Positions 1 through 11,049 of a stretch of 64,000 nt of DNA are shown piece by piece. The stretch covers positions 25,817-89,816 of the forward strand of contig NMRA01000727.1 of the NCBI GenBank assembly GCA_002633005.1. The letters are read 5' to 3'. Position 1 is the first letter of the stretch, and the number at the start of each line of letters is the position of its first letter. A program made the translations under genes and the position numbers. Source of the DNA: Phoronis australis. Taxonomy: Eukaryota; Phoronida; Phoronidae. Below the pieces are notes generated by a model. The model was not told the origin of the DNA. It saw only the letters and a list, made by a program, of their open reading frames with translations, and made no database searches.

Positions 1-442
1 TCTTTAATAACGTTAAGAAACCTAAGTCAGAGTCTAAATGGAAAATAGAGCTAGGAGAAAATATATGCTTTACCTTACAAAATTACAAAGGATCCCCATA
101 CTAGATGGTTCCAATTTAGAATACTACATAGAATTATTGCAACAAATACCTTTTTAGTCAAAATATGTGTTAGGGATTCTGATCTATGTTCCGTTTGTAA
201 TAAAGCTCCAGAGACGCTGTCACACCTTTTTTGGGAATGTAGCTTTGTACAAGATTTCTGGAAGGAATTCGTAAAGCTACTTCAAAAGTGTGGCCTTCAG
301 CTTCCCAACTGTCTGTCTTACGATATTGTTATTCTTGGACTTTACAAGACGCATGATTTTCTATTTAACATTTTGCTTCTACTAGCTAAACAGTACATTT
401 ACAAAGAGAGATGTCACAAAAATTGTCAACTAAACAAATAAA
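1..442 (+). pseudogene. LINE non-LTR retrotransposon, 3' end of reverse-transcriptase ORF
   Basis: This is the C-terminal end of a LINE ORF2. After a frame break near position 103, one frame runs to a TAA at 440-442. It reads RWFQFRILHRI, then a zf-RVT type knuckle (CSVCNKAPETLSHLFWEC, Cys-x2-Cys...His-x4-Cys), then VILGLYKTH and LLLAKQYIYKERC, the usual tail of these proteins. The 5' part of the element lies outside the window and the frame is broken, so it is a dead copy. It is unrelated to the host genes to its right. Confidence 0.85.
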
Positions 443-2664
443 AAACATCGTCGTTGGCTTTTGTGTAATAGGTAACATTTTACACTTGCGTTTTTTCATA
501 AACTTAGATATCCCGCTTTTTATCCGGATGCAACCCAGTTGTTCTAATGTTGGCAACAACATGTATGCAATAAGTGTTCAAAATAGCATAGTGTCTCTAT
601 CATTTTTCAGAACTCACTTTCTGTAGTAACAGAACAGTCGTGAGCATGTTTCTCAGTGTCTCTTGTTTACGTTAATAAACTGTGCATGGCAAAGTATCAT
701 CATTTTTACTTTTTGAAGAAACTGGCTTATTTCGTAATTTCTACGCCGAGTCCTACACTGTAAGCAATGTAGCGAGCTATTCACAGTGTAGTTTAAAGCT
801 ATTCAATGGATGTTTGCCCATTTTTATTTATCAAGAAATCCGAAATTAAGATCGATAGACGGAATTATTAGTTTGTCGCATTATTATGAAGGTAACTGCA
901 CCTTTGAATTTTCATTGAATAACAAAAGAACGGATCCAAAAGTCCATTAAATATATATGTACAAAGATATATAATTTTCATGGAATGCCTCATTAAATTC
1001 TTCACAACATCTGTGTGGATCCATATTCTAAAATCGTAATTTTTCTGCCGGAGCAATCCATTGAATTTCCTTGCTGATTTAATTAATCATTTATGTAACC
1101 TCATTGTGTGTCTATGTTACACTTAAACATTAAATTAATAGGCATTCCAATTAATTAGTTGACTACTTTGACTACCTATCCAATCAGTAGGTGAAGGGCT
1201 TCATTATATAACTCGGTAATTCTCGCATTTTGGTAAAACTATTTGTTTCTAGAAATAAAAATTATCTTTGAAACCAGGTATGCAAAGTGATATCTATTCA
1301 TGAAGTAAATTATTCGTCTTTTGCTTCTGGTATAATGATACACAACCAAAAAGTGACGAAGGGCTTTCTGACACTTATACAATACGGTTGAAAAACGACA
1401 GACTTGTGAAGTGATAGTAAAGAAGGTGACAAGTCCATTGGCCAAGTATTAAAAAAATGGCTGTTATCACTTGTCCCGGGTACACGATTTTGGCATCGCA
1501 TTACTGTAGAGCTCAAACAGGTGGTGCTTGATCGTGTGGATATATTTTGAATACATTCCGTTACTCACTTAGATCACTTTACGTCACGCACATACCAGGT
1601 GGGCAGCTTCCTGCATCGCCGAATGGCAAGTAGGTGTTCCTCCGTTTGACTCTGTTTGGGTCATTGGACCGCCAATTGAAACATTCCGAAAACATGGGTG
1701 AAATTTGTTCGGAAGGAGTTCGGTTGTGACAGATCTAACCTTGCTTCATTTGTTTTGAACAAACAAAATTCCGCCCTAATCCCACATTCCACAGCTACAC
1801 GTAGAAACACCACCGAATCAAACGAACGCAAAAAACTCCTAGGCATGCCCAGCGCAACTTCAGGTGCACGTGATGGAAGGCATTTCAGTCCCAGAATTCT
1901 ATGGATCAAGAGGACTAATATTACACCATAGACTGTAGTACATTCTGTTGTCTATAATCTATGATTACACGTACATGTACTTATAATAAGGAAAGTACGA
2001 AGAACCCTTACTTATACCATCCCAGTGGATAAACTCGGATTTACAATGCTGAATTTATACTTGCGTTTAGGCGTTCAAATGATTACGATTTAACAACTTC
2101 ATTCAAACTGGATTTTCATACCTGATTATCTTTCACGTCATATGGTTAATTTTATATCTGTTTGAAATTCTTATTTGTTGCTTTTAAACAAATCTCAATC
2201 AATCCTAGTAGCCTTATGTTTGAGTTTTAATGAACAAAATGGCCGACAAAAACAATACGCGATTTCTCAGAATCCCATAAAATTATCTTCGTATTTCTTT
2301 TGTCAAGGTAAAGGAGTATGCTGAGAAATCTATGTGCATATATGGCCACATTTTTGTTCTTATTTACAATCACTCTTTATCTGAGTCTTCCAGCATACAG
2401 TCACACCTGGCTCAAATAACATGAACCTGACCCAGCGCGTTTGATACGACTGGTATGTATTACGAATTACATGCGAAAGAGGGCAGCCGCGCTTACATGT
2501 AACTTGTCTGTTGACCATTAACCCATGTTTCAGGCGCACGTTTTTGAATTTCAATATTTCGCCAAAAGTTTAGCCCAAAAAATCCACTCCCAGACCCAAG
2601 ACACCGGCATTTTCTTCTGAAGGGTAATTCACATACAATGGTACTATTGCCTATTGATTCATAC
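443..2664. other. AT-rich intergenic or intronic DNA, no gene recognised
   Basis: Short open frames occur on both strands (for example 1310-1516 - and 1698-1931 +), but none shows a domain, a splice pattern or composition that would support coding. The frame at 2360-2554 (-) has four cysteines but no credible exon borders. If the cysteine-rich exon at 2665-2829 is real, this could be intron or 3' flank of the minus-strand gene. Confidence 0.5.
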
Positions 2665-2829
2665 CTGTATTGTTTGGACAGTTCTCGAGCTTTTTATTTC
2701 CTTGGCACGATATAACTGTCTCCAAACAAACACCTACAGTGTCCAAGCGTTTGATTGTTAATAGTCCGTATGGTTCATCACATGTTGCCGTCGAGCAATC
2801 TTCCGTTGGCTTCGGCTCATCGTTGTCCA
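2665..2829 (-). CDS. candidate cysteine-rich exon, phase 1-1
   Basis: On the minus strand an AG acceptor (after TAATGTTTTTAG) opens a 165-nt frame. It contains DNDEPKPTEDC, ATCDEPYG, GVCLETVISC and LENCPNN, and ends at ACAG|GTATGA. It has five cysteines and begins and ends in phase 1, exactly like the ShKT and lectin cassettes upstream on the same strand. I do not recognise the domain. I infer that it may be a downstream exon of the modular gene, separated from the last lectin exon by an intron that took up the 8-kb transposon cluster. It could instead be an independent gene or chance. Confidence 0.4.
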
Positions 2830-3412
2830 CTAAAAACATTAGACATGACGATTACCCAAAAAGGGTCAAGCACAATTACCTCCAAAAAGACACAAACACA
2901 TAACATACATGTAATTTTATCATGTGGCTGTCACTTGAACCAAACTGTCGAACCATTGTGTAAAAAATCGGGTCCATACCGCTGTTCCCCTGGCCTTGTA
3001 CTCTGTCATCCTTATGCTTTCCAACCGATGCTCACACGGCCATTTGTTCCTCGTCTCGATGTTTGCTCGACCCCATGTTCCCACGCCTCGACGCTCCCCC
3101 GACGTTACCTATATTTTCTATGTATCGGGAGTCAATTTCTTTTGTTAATTATCTAATCTATTGCTAAGGCTGCAAAGTGGGTGAGGATTCCGACCTGGCA
3201 CAGGCATTTCCAAGATGCCATTTAATTCCATAAGAGAGAAGCAAATGCTGAAATTGACCAATCGTACTGCTTGGACCTAAATTTATACATGCCGGATGTC
3301 TTTTTTGATTTTCCACACCCATCACTCAACCAGATATAACCCACTTACCCACTTGTACGACACAAGCCCAAGCATGCGTTAAGTCCTTCCATCACTTTCA
3401 ACGCGCCGTGCA
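2830..3412. other. no gene recognised
   Basis: An open frame on the + strand (2755-3156) overlaps the antisense of the candidate exon and shows no domain. Nothing else was seen. Confidence 0.4.
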
Positions 3413-3731
3413 TAACGATCCTAAGGCAAAACCACTGTATCACCGCCTTCAAAGTGACAACCTATAACGATCCTAATGAGTAACCACTGTATCACCACCT
3501 TCAAAGTGACAACCTATAACGATCCTAAGGAGTTTAAACTATATCACCACCTTCAAAATGACAATCTATATGTATAATGATCCTAAGGCGTAACTACTGT
3601 ATCACCGCCTTCAAAGTGACAACCTATAACGATCCTAAGGAGTAACCACTGTATCACCACCTTCAAAGTGACAACCTATATGTATAATGATCCTAAGGCG
3701 TATCCACTGTATCACCGCCTTCAAAGTGACA
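3413..3731. repeat. minisatellite, six copies, 52/58-bp units
   Basis: Units start near 3413, 3465, 3517, 3575, 3627 and 3685. Each reads roughly TAACGATCCTAAGG, then ACCACTGTATCACC, then CTTCAAAGTGACAACC. Spacing is 52 bp, or 58 bp when a 6-bp TGTATA-type insert is present before the TAATGATCC variant. Copies differ by a few substitutions, so the array is not brand new. Confidence 0.9.
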
Positions 3732-4915
3732 CTAAACCCAATTTCGGAGAAGCATTGGACCAGGAAAACATGGGGACGGGGTAAATTGAGACCTGAAGAA
3801 CGTCGGTTCCAGAACACAAGAACGGGGTAATGTAGGGACCGAGGACATGAGTAGCAGGCCGACCCAACTTTTATTGCTTTATCGATCCCTTGTTCCAGAC
3901 CATTGGCGCTGCCGATGATACAAAAAAAATCAATAGCTTTCACGGCAGATTGGTGAATATAAGATTTCATCGTTTGGTTCTCGTGACTTTCTAAATGACG
4001 TCAATAGTGAATTTGCCCCTTTTCTCCAGCTGGCCAAATTCAGACTGTGTTTATCTCCACAGTACATGTGTGTAGGTTATCTGTATACCAATGTACACTA
4101 TAACAGATATTCATGTTACTCCGCTGTACTAGATTGTTATTTTCCTTACCGACATTTGTACATGTGTTTGCGTAAATAAGAGATTGTGGATTTATTTGCG
4201 TAACTAAATGCGCCCTTGTGCGTGAGTGCACCTAATTATTGTAACTGTTTCTATAATAAATCACTGCTATTATGTTTACCTGTTGCTAAGATAGAGTTTG
4301 ATTTCCCTATTCATCTACAATCAAGAAATAAAATAGAACGAAATAAAAATAAAGTAAACAAATTAATCTAGGTCGCTGCAGGGCATTGCGGAAGAAGGGG
4401 CGCGTTGATTACGACAATGGACTGAAAACTTAAAGCTGACCTTTATGTATCATCCTCCCAAGGAAGGTCGTTGGTAATTTTTGCTCAGATGAGCGAAAGG
4501 ACAAAAACGTGTCAAACTGGGTGTGGAGGGCGAGAAACGAGCATTTAATGCCGACAAAAGCTGTTAACCCACTGATGCCCTATTGGGAAAAATGTGAGAA
4601 GCGGAAGTACCCACGTACTACTGGAGTAGATACGAAAAACTGTGTGTGTGTGTACAATTTAGTGAATCGTCTCCATTATGATAAAAAAGTCCCTTTCTTG
4701 TTATAGCTGGTGTTATGGTAAAAGTTATGAGAGATGTTATTTTTAGGCCTCGTAGGGTTGAATTCAGATTTGGCTATCAGAGTGATGAAAAAAAATCGCT
4801 CTTATCGCAACAAAGTTCAATTGCTGTAACCTAATGACCAGTGACAGCAGATATCGTTAAGTTAGCCATGACTACCGTTTTGGTACATTTGTCTTGCATT
4901 ATATCAACTGAAGTC
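3732..4915. other. no gene recognised
   Basis: The minus-strand frame 3635-3970 partly overlaps the minisatellite and shows no domain. There is a short GT run near 4641 and a simple A-rich tract at 4325-4360. No splice-bounded coding exon was found. Confidence 0.4.
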
Positions 4916-5080
4916 CAGTGCCCGGTTGCATGAAACAGTCAATATTATGGACTCAATTAAATTCCCTAAATCTACAGCGTAATTTTGGACTAGTGAAAAC
5001 GTCGACTGCCCTTTTCTTGTATTGTTTTAGTTTCATTACTAAGTCAACTTTTGACTTTGATACAAATCGAGAGTGAGTTA
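4916..5080. mobile_element. MITE, left half, split by the 8.1-kb transposon insertion
   Basis: It starts with CAGTGCCCGGTTGCATGAAA and continues to the insertion point at 5080. The right half resumes at 13202 and ends near 13475 with the inverted end (CTGTTTCATGCAA...). An uninterrupted relative is present at 38172-38552, which shows what the empty site looked like. Confidence 0.8.
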
Positions 5081-5280
5081 TGATACGCCGTAAAATGGAA
5101 CAATTTCGTGAAATGTAACAATTGTTACACTTTACGACATTTTTACATTTTACGTTGGTACGCCTCTCCTAAAATATAACAAGTTGTTACACTTTATGTA
5201 ATTATTGCAGTTTACATCGGATGCACATGCGAGAGATGTACCATTGTTACATTTTACGAAAGCGACGTCATATTTCACGA
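5081..5280. repeat. left TIR of outer element
   Basis: It holds repeated inverted and direct copies of TGTTACATTTTACG and ends with a CATGCGAGAGATGTACC segment. Matching copies lie at 7426-7585 (same direction) and at about 9945-10126 and 13075-13201 (inverted). Confidence 0.85.
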
Positions 5281-5448
5281 GTTTTCATGGTATTTGTCAA
5301 ACGGAGAAAAACGGTTCACACATTTAATGCCTTCGATCTTTCTCGGATTGTTTGAAAAAAATTCTGTCAAATGTGGCAGCTCGAATTGATAGATGTGTCC
5401 CTATGTGGTTTCCATTTTTTCTTAACATGAATAGTTTATTGGTATAGC

Positions 5449-5621
5449 AGTGACAGATCTACGTTTTCAGTGGGGAGGGGGCGTTAGGATTCGAGGGAAT
5501 CCGAGATGTGCAGCTCCGCGCAGGGGGAGGTGTGGAGGTTTTTTTTTTGTTACCGATTTTGTTTTCGTTTGATCCTGTCCCTGGGGGTTAAGCCCCCTGA
5601 ACCCCCGTAGATCCGCCGCTG
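5449..5621. mobile_element. 173-bp MITE inside the transposon's left arm
   Basis: The ends are imperfect inverted repeats: CAGTGACAGATCTACG at the left and CGTAGATCCGCCGCTG at the right. The sister arm of the inner element (inverted, near 9775) lacks it and reads straight across (TGGTATAGTCAAAAATG), giving the empty site. Flanks TATAG/TAAAG look like a diverged 5-bp target duplication. Confidence 0.8.
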
Positions 5622-5788
5622 TAAAGTCAAAAATATAACACGCACAGTTTCAACTCCAGACGAAAGAGCTTCCAGGATCAGGTAACAAGGTTTTCATTGT
5701 TAAAACGTTCTTACTATCTTTTGTTGACACTCTCAAGTCATAAACCAAATGTGTTGAATCGATACACTAGAAGGTCAATCGGTAAACA

Positions 5789-7210
5789 CTAAAAGTGGGC
5801 TTTATGTTTAGAACGTACATGTACATTCAAAGTTCAAAGTTCATTTTACCAACATTTCTGCTGCCACGTCTAAAGTCCATGATTCAAGTATCACTGGCAG
5901 CGCTTAATTGACAAAGACTTACACGAACACTGATTTCAAGTCTAAAATATTTTGTGTAACGTAGACTGTAAAGCCCCATTTTTCTCATTTGGTCTTGACC
6001 CAGCTGATGAAGACCACATCAGACGTTCATTTCCAGTACATCTTTCTTATGTGGAACCAGCCTTGCCCGCAGCTGATAGCAGGACCAATCGACAACCACG
6101 CCTGCCACCACTTTTTATTGCGGCACAGCGCCTTTCGGATTTCTTTGCTTAGACCGCTATGTTTCCAGCTGTTTTGAAAATCCGCTGAACAGATAGATCA
6201 GTGTGCCAGTTTCCAACATCGAGTTTTTCGGTAACTTCAGGTCGGATGTACACAGGATACAATGATCGGTACATTTCAGGGTCACAAGTAGGCCTGTTGC
6301 ATTGGTCAAGGTGTTTTTGTACAATGTAACAGAACGCAGTGCTCACTAACGGCAGCGAAAATGGATATTTTACATTTGCATGCAAACTTTCAATAACGAT
6401 CTTTTCCAGCAGCTCGGGAGGGAGTATTTGTACCTTGGCATTTTCTTCTTATCATTTCCCTGCCTCCATAGGCCACCTCAAAACCGGCAGCAATGCTCTC
6501 CCTGCATAGTTCTTTGTTTTCTATCTCTTCTGTATCACCGGCATTGTCTCTCTCTCTACGTCATTCGCGTACGCCTCTCTATCGAGTACGACCTCATCGA
6601 AAGACTCATTTTCTTTATTTTCTCCCTCTTGTGTACCGGTGTCTGTATTTTTTTACGTACATCACCTCGTCACTACTATTTTCACCAACATCTCTTTCCG
6701 GTTATTCCTCACTGTCCTGAACACCGTAATAGAGAAATAGTGTTCCCCTTCACCCATAGTGAACAATGGCAAATTCTTGTCCTAAGTTCCAGTGGTTGAC
6801 ACAATGGTGGTGTTGGTTCGACCTCTACTTGACACCATTAACACCTGCATGTTGTAATGACAGCTCAACCCTAAAAGTGTAAGATGGTCACCATAGGTAG
6901 TAGTATTTAACATACATGTAGATCTCCTGTAATCATTTGCCAGCCCAGAAATGGAATCCTTAACGGCTTAAAACTGGCAATTCTCTGCGGCTTAGCAGGG
7001 GTTTAGCAACACTCGGTCGCCATGATGAGCCTGGAGGAAGTCACTGGTGTTTCTTCACCGCGAAATACTTCTGTCTGTGCTTCTGCTTCATAAGAGTTTT
7101 ACGACGCAAATCTTGAGACCTCTTTTTCCGAAGACTTTGCTTAGAAGAAGTAGTACTCGAGACATTCACTACTGAAAACCATTCGACAGCATTGCAACGT
7201 TTACCAGGTC
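5789..7210. other. interior of outer transposon, no product assigned
   Basis: The minus-strand frame 6149-6385 contains RPEVTEKLDVGNWHTDLS and looks protein-like. It is followed by further broken frames down to about 5960. It could be a second, decayed gene of the transposon downstream of the integrase, but I recognise no domain. The serine-rich plus-strand frames at 6380-6799 look like antisense noise. Confidence 0.3.
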
Positions 7211-7425
7211 TCAAGAACCACACGCAATACTTTTCCTTTTTACGAGATCTTTTTGTTCAACTTTGCCCTCCAACACCAATCTTCTTGTGGGTATCCTATT
7301 CCTGTGACTTGTTCGAGGGAATCCAACGAGGATTTTTTCTCGAACTTGGTAGACTTGGTTCTGATTTACCTTCGAGTGACGTTGTATCATTAACTCTGCA
7401 CATTTCGTCGACGCGACACGGGCTT
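7211..7425 (-). pseudogene. integrase C-terminal part, displaced by the inner insertion
   Basis: Read on the minus strand from 7425, it continues the frame interrupted at 10127-10132. The protein passes from ...DVFHTADCSVKRKA into RVASTKCAELMIQRHSK, QNQVYQVREKILVGFP and TRRLVLEGKVEQKDLV, ending in a TGA at 7211-7213. These are the features expected after the DDE core of integrase transposases. The in-frame continuation across a 2.7-kb insertion shows that the flanks were once contiguous. Confidence 0.8.
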
Positions 7426-10126
7426 TGATACGCCGTAAAATGTAACGTCATTGTTACATTTTACGTTGCTAAGCCTCTCCTAAAATGTAACAAGTTGTTA
7501 CATTTTACGTAGTTGTTACATTTCACGTCAAACGCACATGCGAGAAATGTACCATTGTTACATTTTACGAAACCCACGTCATATTGCAAAGAAAATTACC
7601 AAAATCACGAACAAGTGGTATCTAACGCGCCGGGGGTACTGGAGTATTTTTAGAGGAGTGCCGCCCGAAAAATTTGAATACCTACCCGTTAAGAGAGTAG
7701 GCTTGAACAAAAAGTGACCCAATTAGAGACTAAATTGTGTAAAAATTCACATTTTCGCACCCTTCTGTTCCAGAAATTCAGGAAAGCCACCTTTAGATAT
7801 AGTTTTGTCGAAAATGGCACCATTTTGGAAAGTATTTTTTCTGTGAAAACACACCCTTTTGGGCTGTACTTTTGGTATACATGTACATCTTCTATACGAA
7901 TGGCACGGGCTGACAAGACATGAATTTGGATACCTATTATCGTTTTATTAGTATTACATTTCTATCACTACTGTTACTACTATTAATACTCTTAATACTA
8001 TCTCAAGTAGTACTCCTTATCGTTTTTGTTATCATTATTATTATCATTACTAATATTTTTAAATTTATTTATTGAGGACACAATACATGTTTAGCAAAGC
8101 GCTAATACATCATGGTCCTCAAAGATTTTAAAATCATCTCATTTATGGTTCAATCTTATCATCGGGCAAGTGCTGTTCCAAGAAGGATATTAAATGGGCT
8201 CTTGTGTTCAGCTTTAACGATATTGCGAGGAGCGTCTTGACAGCTGTGGATGCAGAGTAGGCCTACTTTTTGGAAACGAGGAGGTTGAGACTTAAAATTT
8301 TGTTTAGGCGTGCATCAACTTTAAAAATTGATTATTTTTGAACTATCGGCAAGCACTGAAAATATAGCTAAATCCACCTCATAGTTTGCCACGAAGAACT
8401 AAATTCAGACCGCAAGTCGCTGACTTGATGAAAACATTGCTTGTCAACGAACTGGGGATCGTTCTACGATGATGAGTAAGTTCAAAAATTGCTTTATGTT
8501 GAACTCTGGAGGCAGTCATCTTTCGAGAACTAATCACGAGTCGGCTGCGGTCACCGGTTCATTAGAATAACTGGTAACGGACATTCAAAACACGCAACGA
8601 TTTTATGTGGAGTCGGCCCCAATATTCTTAGAAAAACATAGTTATTTAACATAATGATTTGAACTAGGTTTCATTAAAAGTGGATTGCATGGAAAAAACC
8701 GCCAACGTCGAAGTCAGCATTGTTTAATACAAACATTTAAAACAATGCATCAAAAGGATTAATATACTAAATTCCCTTATCTTCGAGCTACAACAAAAAA
8801 GTGGCGCCTCATGAGACACGTGACTTCACGTCCATTAACAGTGGAATGTCCAATCTTTGTCCTTATTTATATGTACTTTGAACTGACGACCTTTGACCAA
8901 ATAGCAATTTTATTTCACATTTTATCTTAAAAGATAATGGAAAGAGAAAGTGCATGTTTTTATAGTCCGAAAGGCCGACAGTCAGCTTTTTGGACTATTG
9001 CCCCTTTAAGCTATCGACCTAGACCAGGTTTGAGCAAAACGATCATGTTCCTTGAGAGTCCAAATATTTTCTATATCACCAGCTAGGCATCCCATTTTTA
9101 CAGTGTACTTATGCAAGTCACAGTTTGACCTGTTGTTACCACCACTATTTCAGACAAGCTTGACATCATAGAAACAATGATATTTCTTTCCGGCGTTATT
9201 ATGCCGCCATTTTTTTAAGCTAATGGCTCGCCCTTCTCAAAGGTGATATTTTTTCGTTGCTTTGGCAAAATCTGTCAACCTTCGGGCAAATAAATGCGAG
9301 CTATTATTTTCTTCACCCACAATGTCTTTAAGAAATTGTTATTCGTAACTCGTGTGGTAGACATTATCTGCCGGCATCAGAAACTTTGGTTTTGCTCCTT
9401 CTGTGTGAAGCAGGGCAATTAATGCATTAGCGATGACTCCGATGAAGCCAATAAAACACTGGCCGAAATAAACCAAACTATCGTGGACTAACACCGTTCT
9501 TTTTTCTATCAAATTGGCTTCTTAAATTGAATTCTCCATGAAAATTTTTGTTATTGTCGTTCGTTCCCGAAGAAATACGATAAATATCAGCCAAATACGA
9601 TGTCATTGTTGTTCTTACCAAGGCAAGTGTGTTTACCTTAATGTCAGATACACAACTGGTTTATGAGCGCCAACAAAAGGTTGCAAGAACATTTGAACGG
9701 TAAAAAACTTGTTACCTGATCCTGAAAACTCCTGTCGTGTTGAGTTGAAACTGTATGCTGTACATTTTTGACTATACCATAAAACCGCTCATGTTAAAAA
9801 AAAAACATGAAAGTACGTAGGGACAATCTATAAAGTCGCATTTGATAGAATTTCATTCAAACAATCCGAGAAAAAGGCGTTAAGTGGGTAAACAAATTTC
9901 CTCCGTGTGACAAATGCCATACAAACTCAAAAAATATAACGTCGGTTTCGTAAAATGTAACAATGGTACATCTCTCGCTTGTGCATTCGACGTAAATTGT
10001 AACAATTCTATAAAATGTAACATTTTATTACATTTGAGGAGAGGCCTAGCAACATAAAGTGTAACAATGACATAAAATGTAAAGATTGTTACATTATACG
10101 AAGTTGTTACATTTTACGGCTTATCA
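7426..10126 (+). mobile_element. inner 2.7-kb sister element inserted in reverse orientation
   Basis: It starts TGATACGCCG at 7426 and ends GGCTTATCA at 10126, flanked by a perfect 6-bp duplication GGGCTT (7420-7425 and 10127-10132). Its first ~1.35 kb matches the right end of the outer element in inverse orientation (about 11700-13201). Its last ~490 bp match the outer left end in inverse orientation (5081-5788). It is therefore a shortened copy of the same family, flipped. No integrase remains in its middle (about 8775-9640), so it was probably non-autonomous. Confidence 0.85.
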
Positions 10127-11049
10127 GGGCTTTTCTCTTAACAGAGCAATCTGCGGTATGGAAAACGTCGATTGGTTTCTGGAATCCAAGTACTTCTTTT
10201 GGGACGTTGTTTATGGCTTCTTGTATTTGGTGTATTTGGCCCAGTTAAACCCCGGTTTTTTACTCATCTTATACTGAATTTTTGCCGCACTCCAAAGTGG
10301 CTGACCTCGCACTGTGGGTTGTACGCTCTGCTTTGGATGACATTTTCAAAAACGTGTCTACAACTCACTTGAACTCCGTTCCATTATCACGCCCGAATGA
10401 GTTTTGGTGATCTGTGATCTGCAATGATTGTTCGGAGATCTTTTTTCATACCAGAACTTCTTTTATCAACAAGTGGTCGGAGTATCAGGAATCGTGAGAA
10501 AACGTAAACTACAAACAAAATCCACTGATAAACTTTACCCTCGTAATTTACGCGAACATTACTCACATTAATTAAGTCCATTTGCCAACTCTTGTTCCTA
10601 GCTTTAGCGGTTACAGGTGTAGGGGAAGAGCGATTGTTAAATTTTGCGTAAGCTTTTTGATATCACTTTGACTTGGACAAACAGTTTCTGATAGTGTCCT
10701 CGGAAATATTGGCATACGCGTCCTTCAGTTGATGAGAAATAGCTCTTGCTTTGCTGCCAAAGTTTTGGTGGAACTGTGTATTTACAACTTGTGAGACTGT
10801 GTCTTTTGCAATGACTTCTTTTATTTTATAATACAGTTTACCTTTTTTTACTGAGAAGTAGTCTTTATTTCTGTAAAACCGTACTTTGCAGTGTTCTGCT
10901 CGGTTGCACGCTGCTTTACATGCACCTTAAACATATCTGATACTAACTGCGTGATTGTGTCGTATTGCTCACGCGTGACTGAATTTATCCTGTGAAGCGT
11001 CTTCTCTTTTTTGGAGACTTTTCCGTTCTTCTAAATCGAAAGGATTCAT
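10127..11049 (-). pseudogene. decayed integrase/transposase (retroviral-type DDE), N-terminal part and core
   Basis: It likely starts at the ATG at 11049 (MNPFDLEERKSL). Frame pieces then give SVTREQYDTITQLVSDMF, KKGKLYYKIKEVIAKD, FHQNFGSKARAISHQLKDAY and NISEDTIRNCLSKSK, then a stop. The core follows: NKSWQMDLINVSNVRV (first catalytic Asp in WQMDLI), WILFVVYVFSRFLILRPLV, VIQSRAYNPQC and AINNVPKEVLGFQKPIDVF. In this family the second motif is normally V-D-V-F-S-R; here the Asp is Tyr. At least two stops and several frameshifts are present, so it is dead. The C-terminus continues at 7211-7425 beyond the inner element. Transposases of this look are widespread in invertebrate genomes (KRBA2-/Ginger-like). 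Confidence 0.8.

Noticed and set aside
6380-6799. Plus-strand 139-codon frame in the outer transposon
   Set aside because: Compositionally biased, antisense to the integrase gene direction, no domain.
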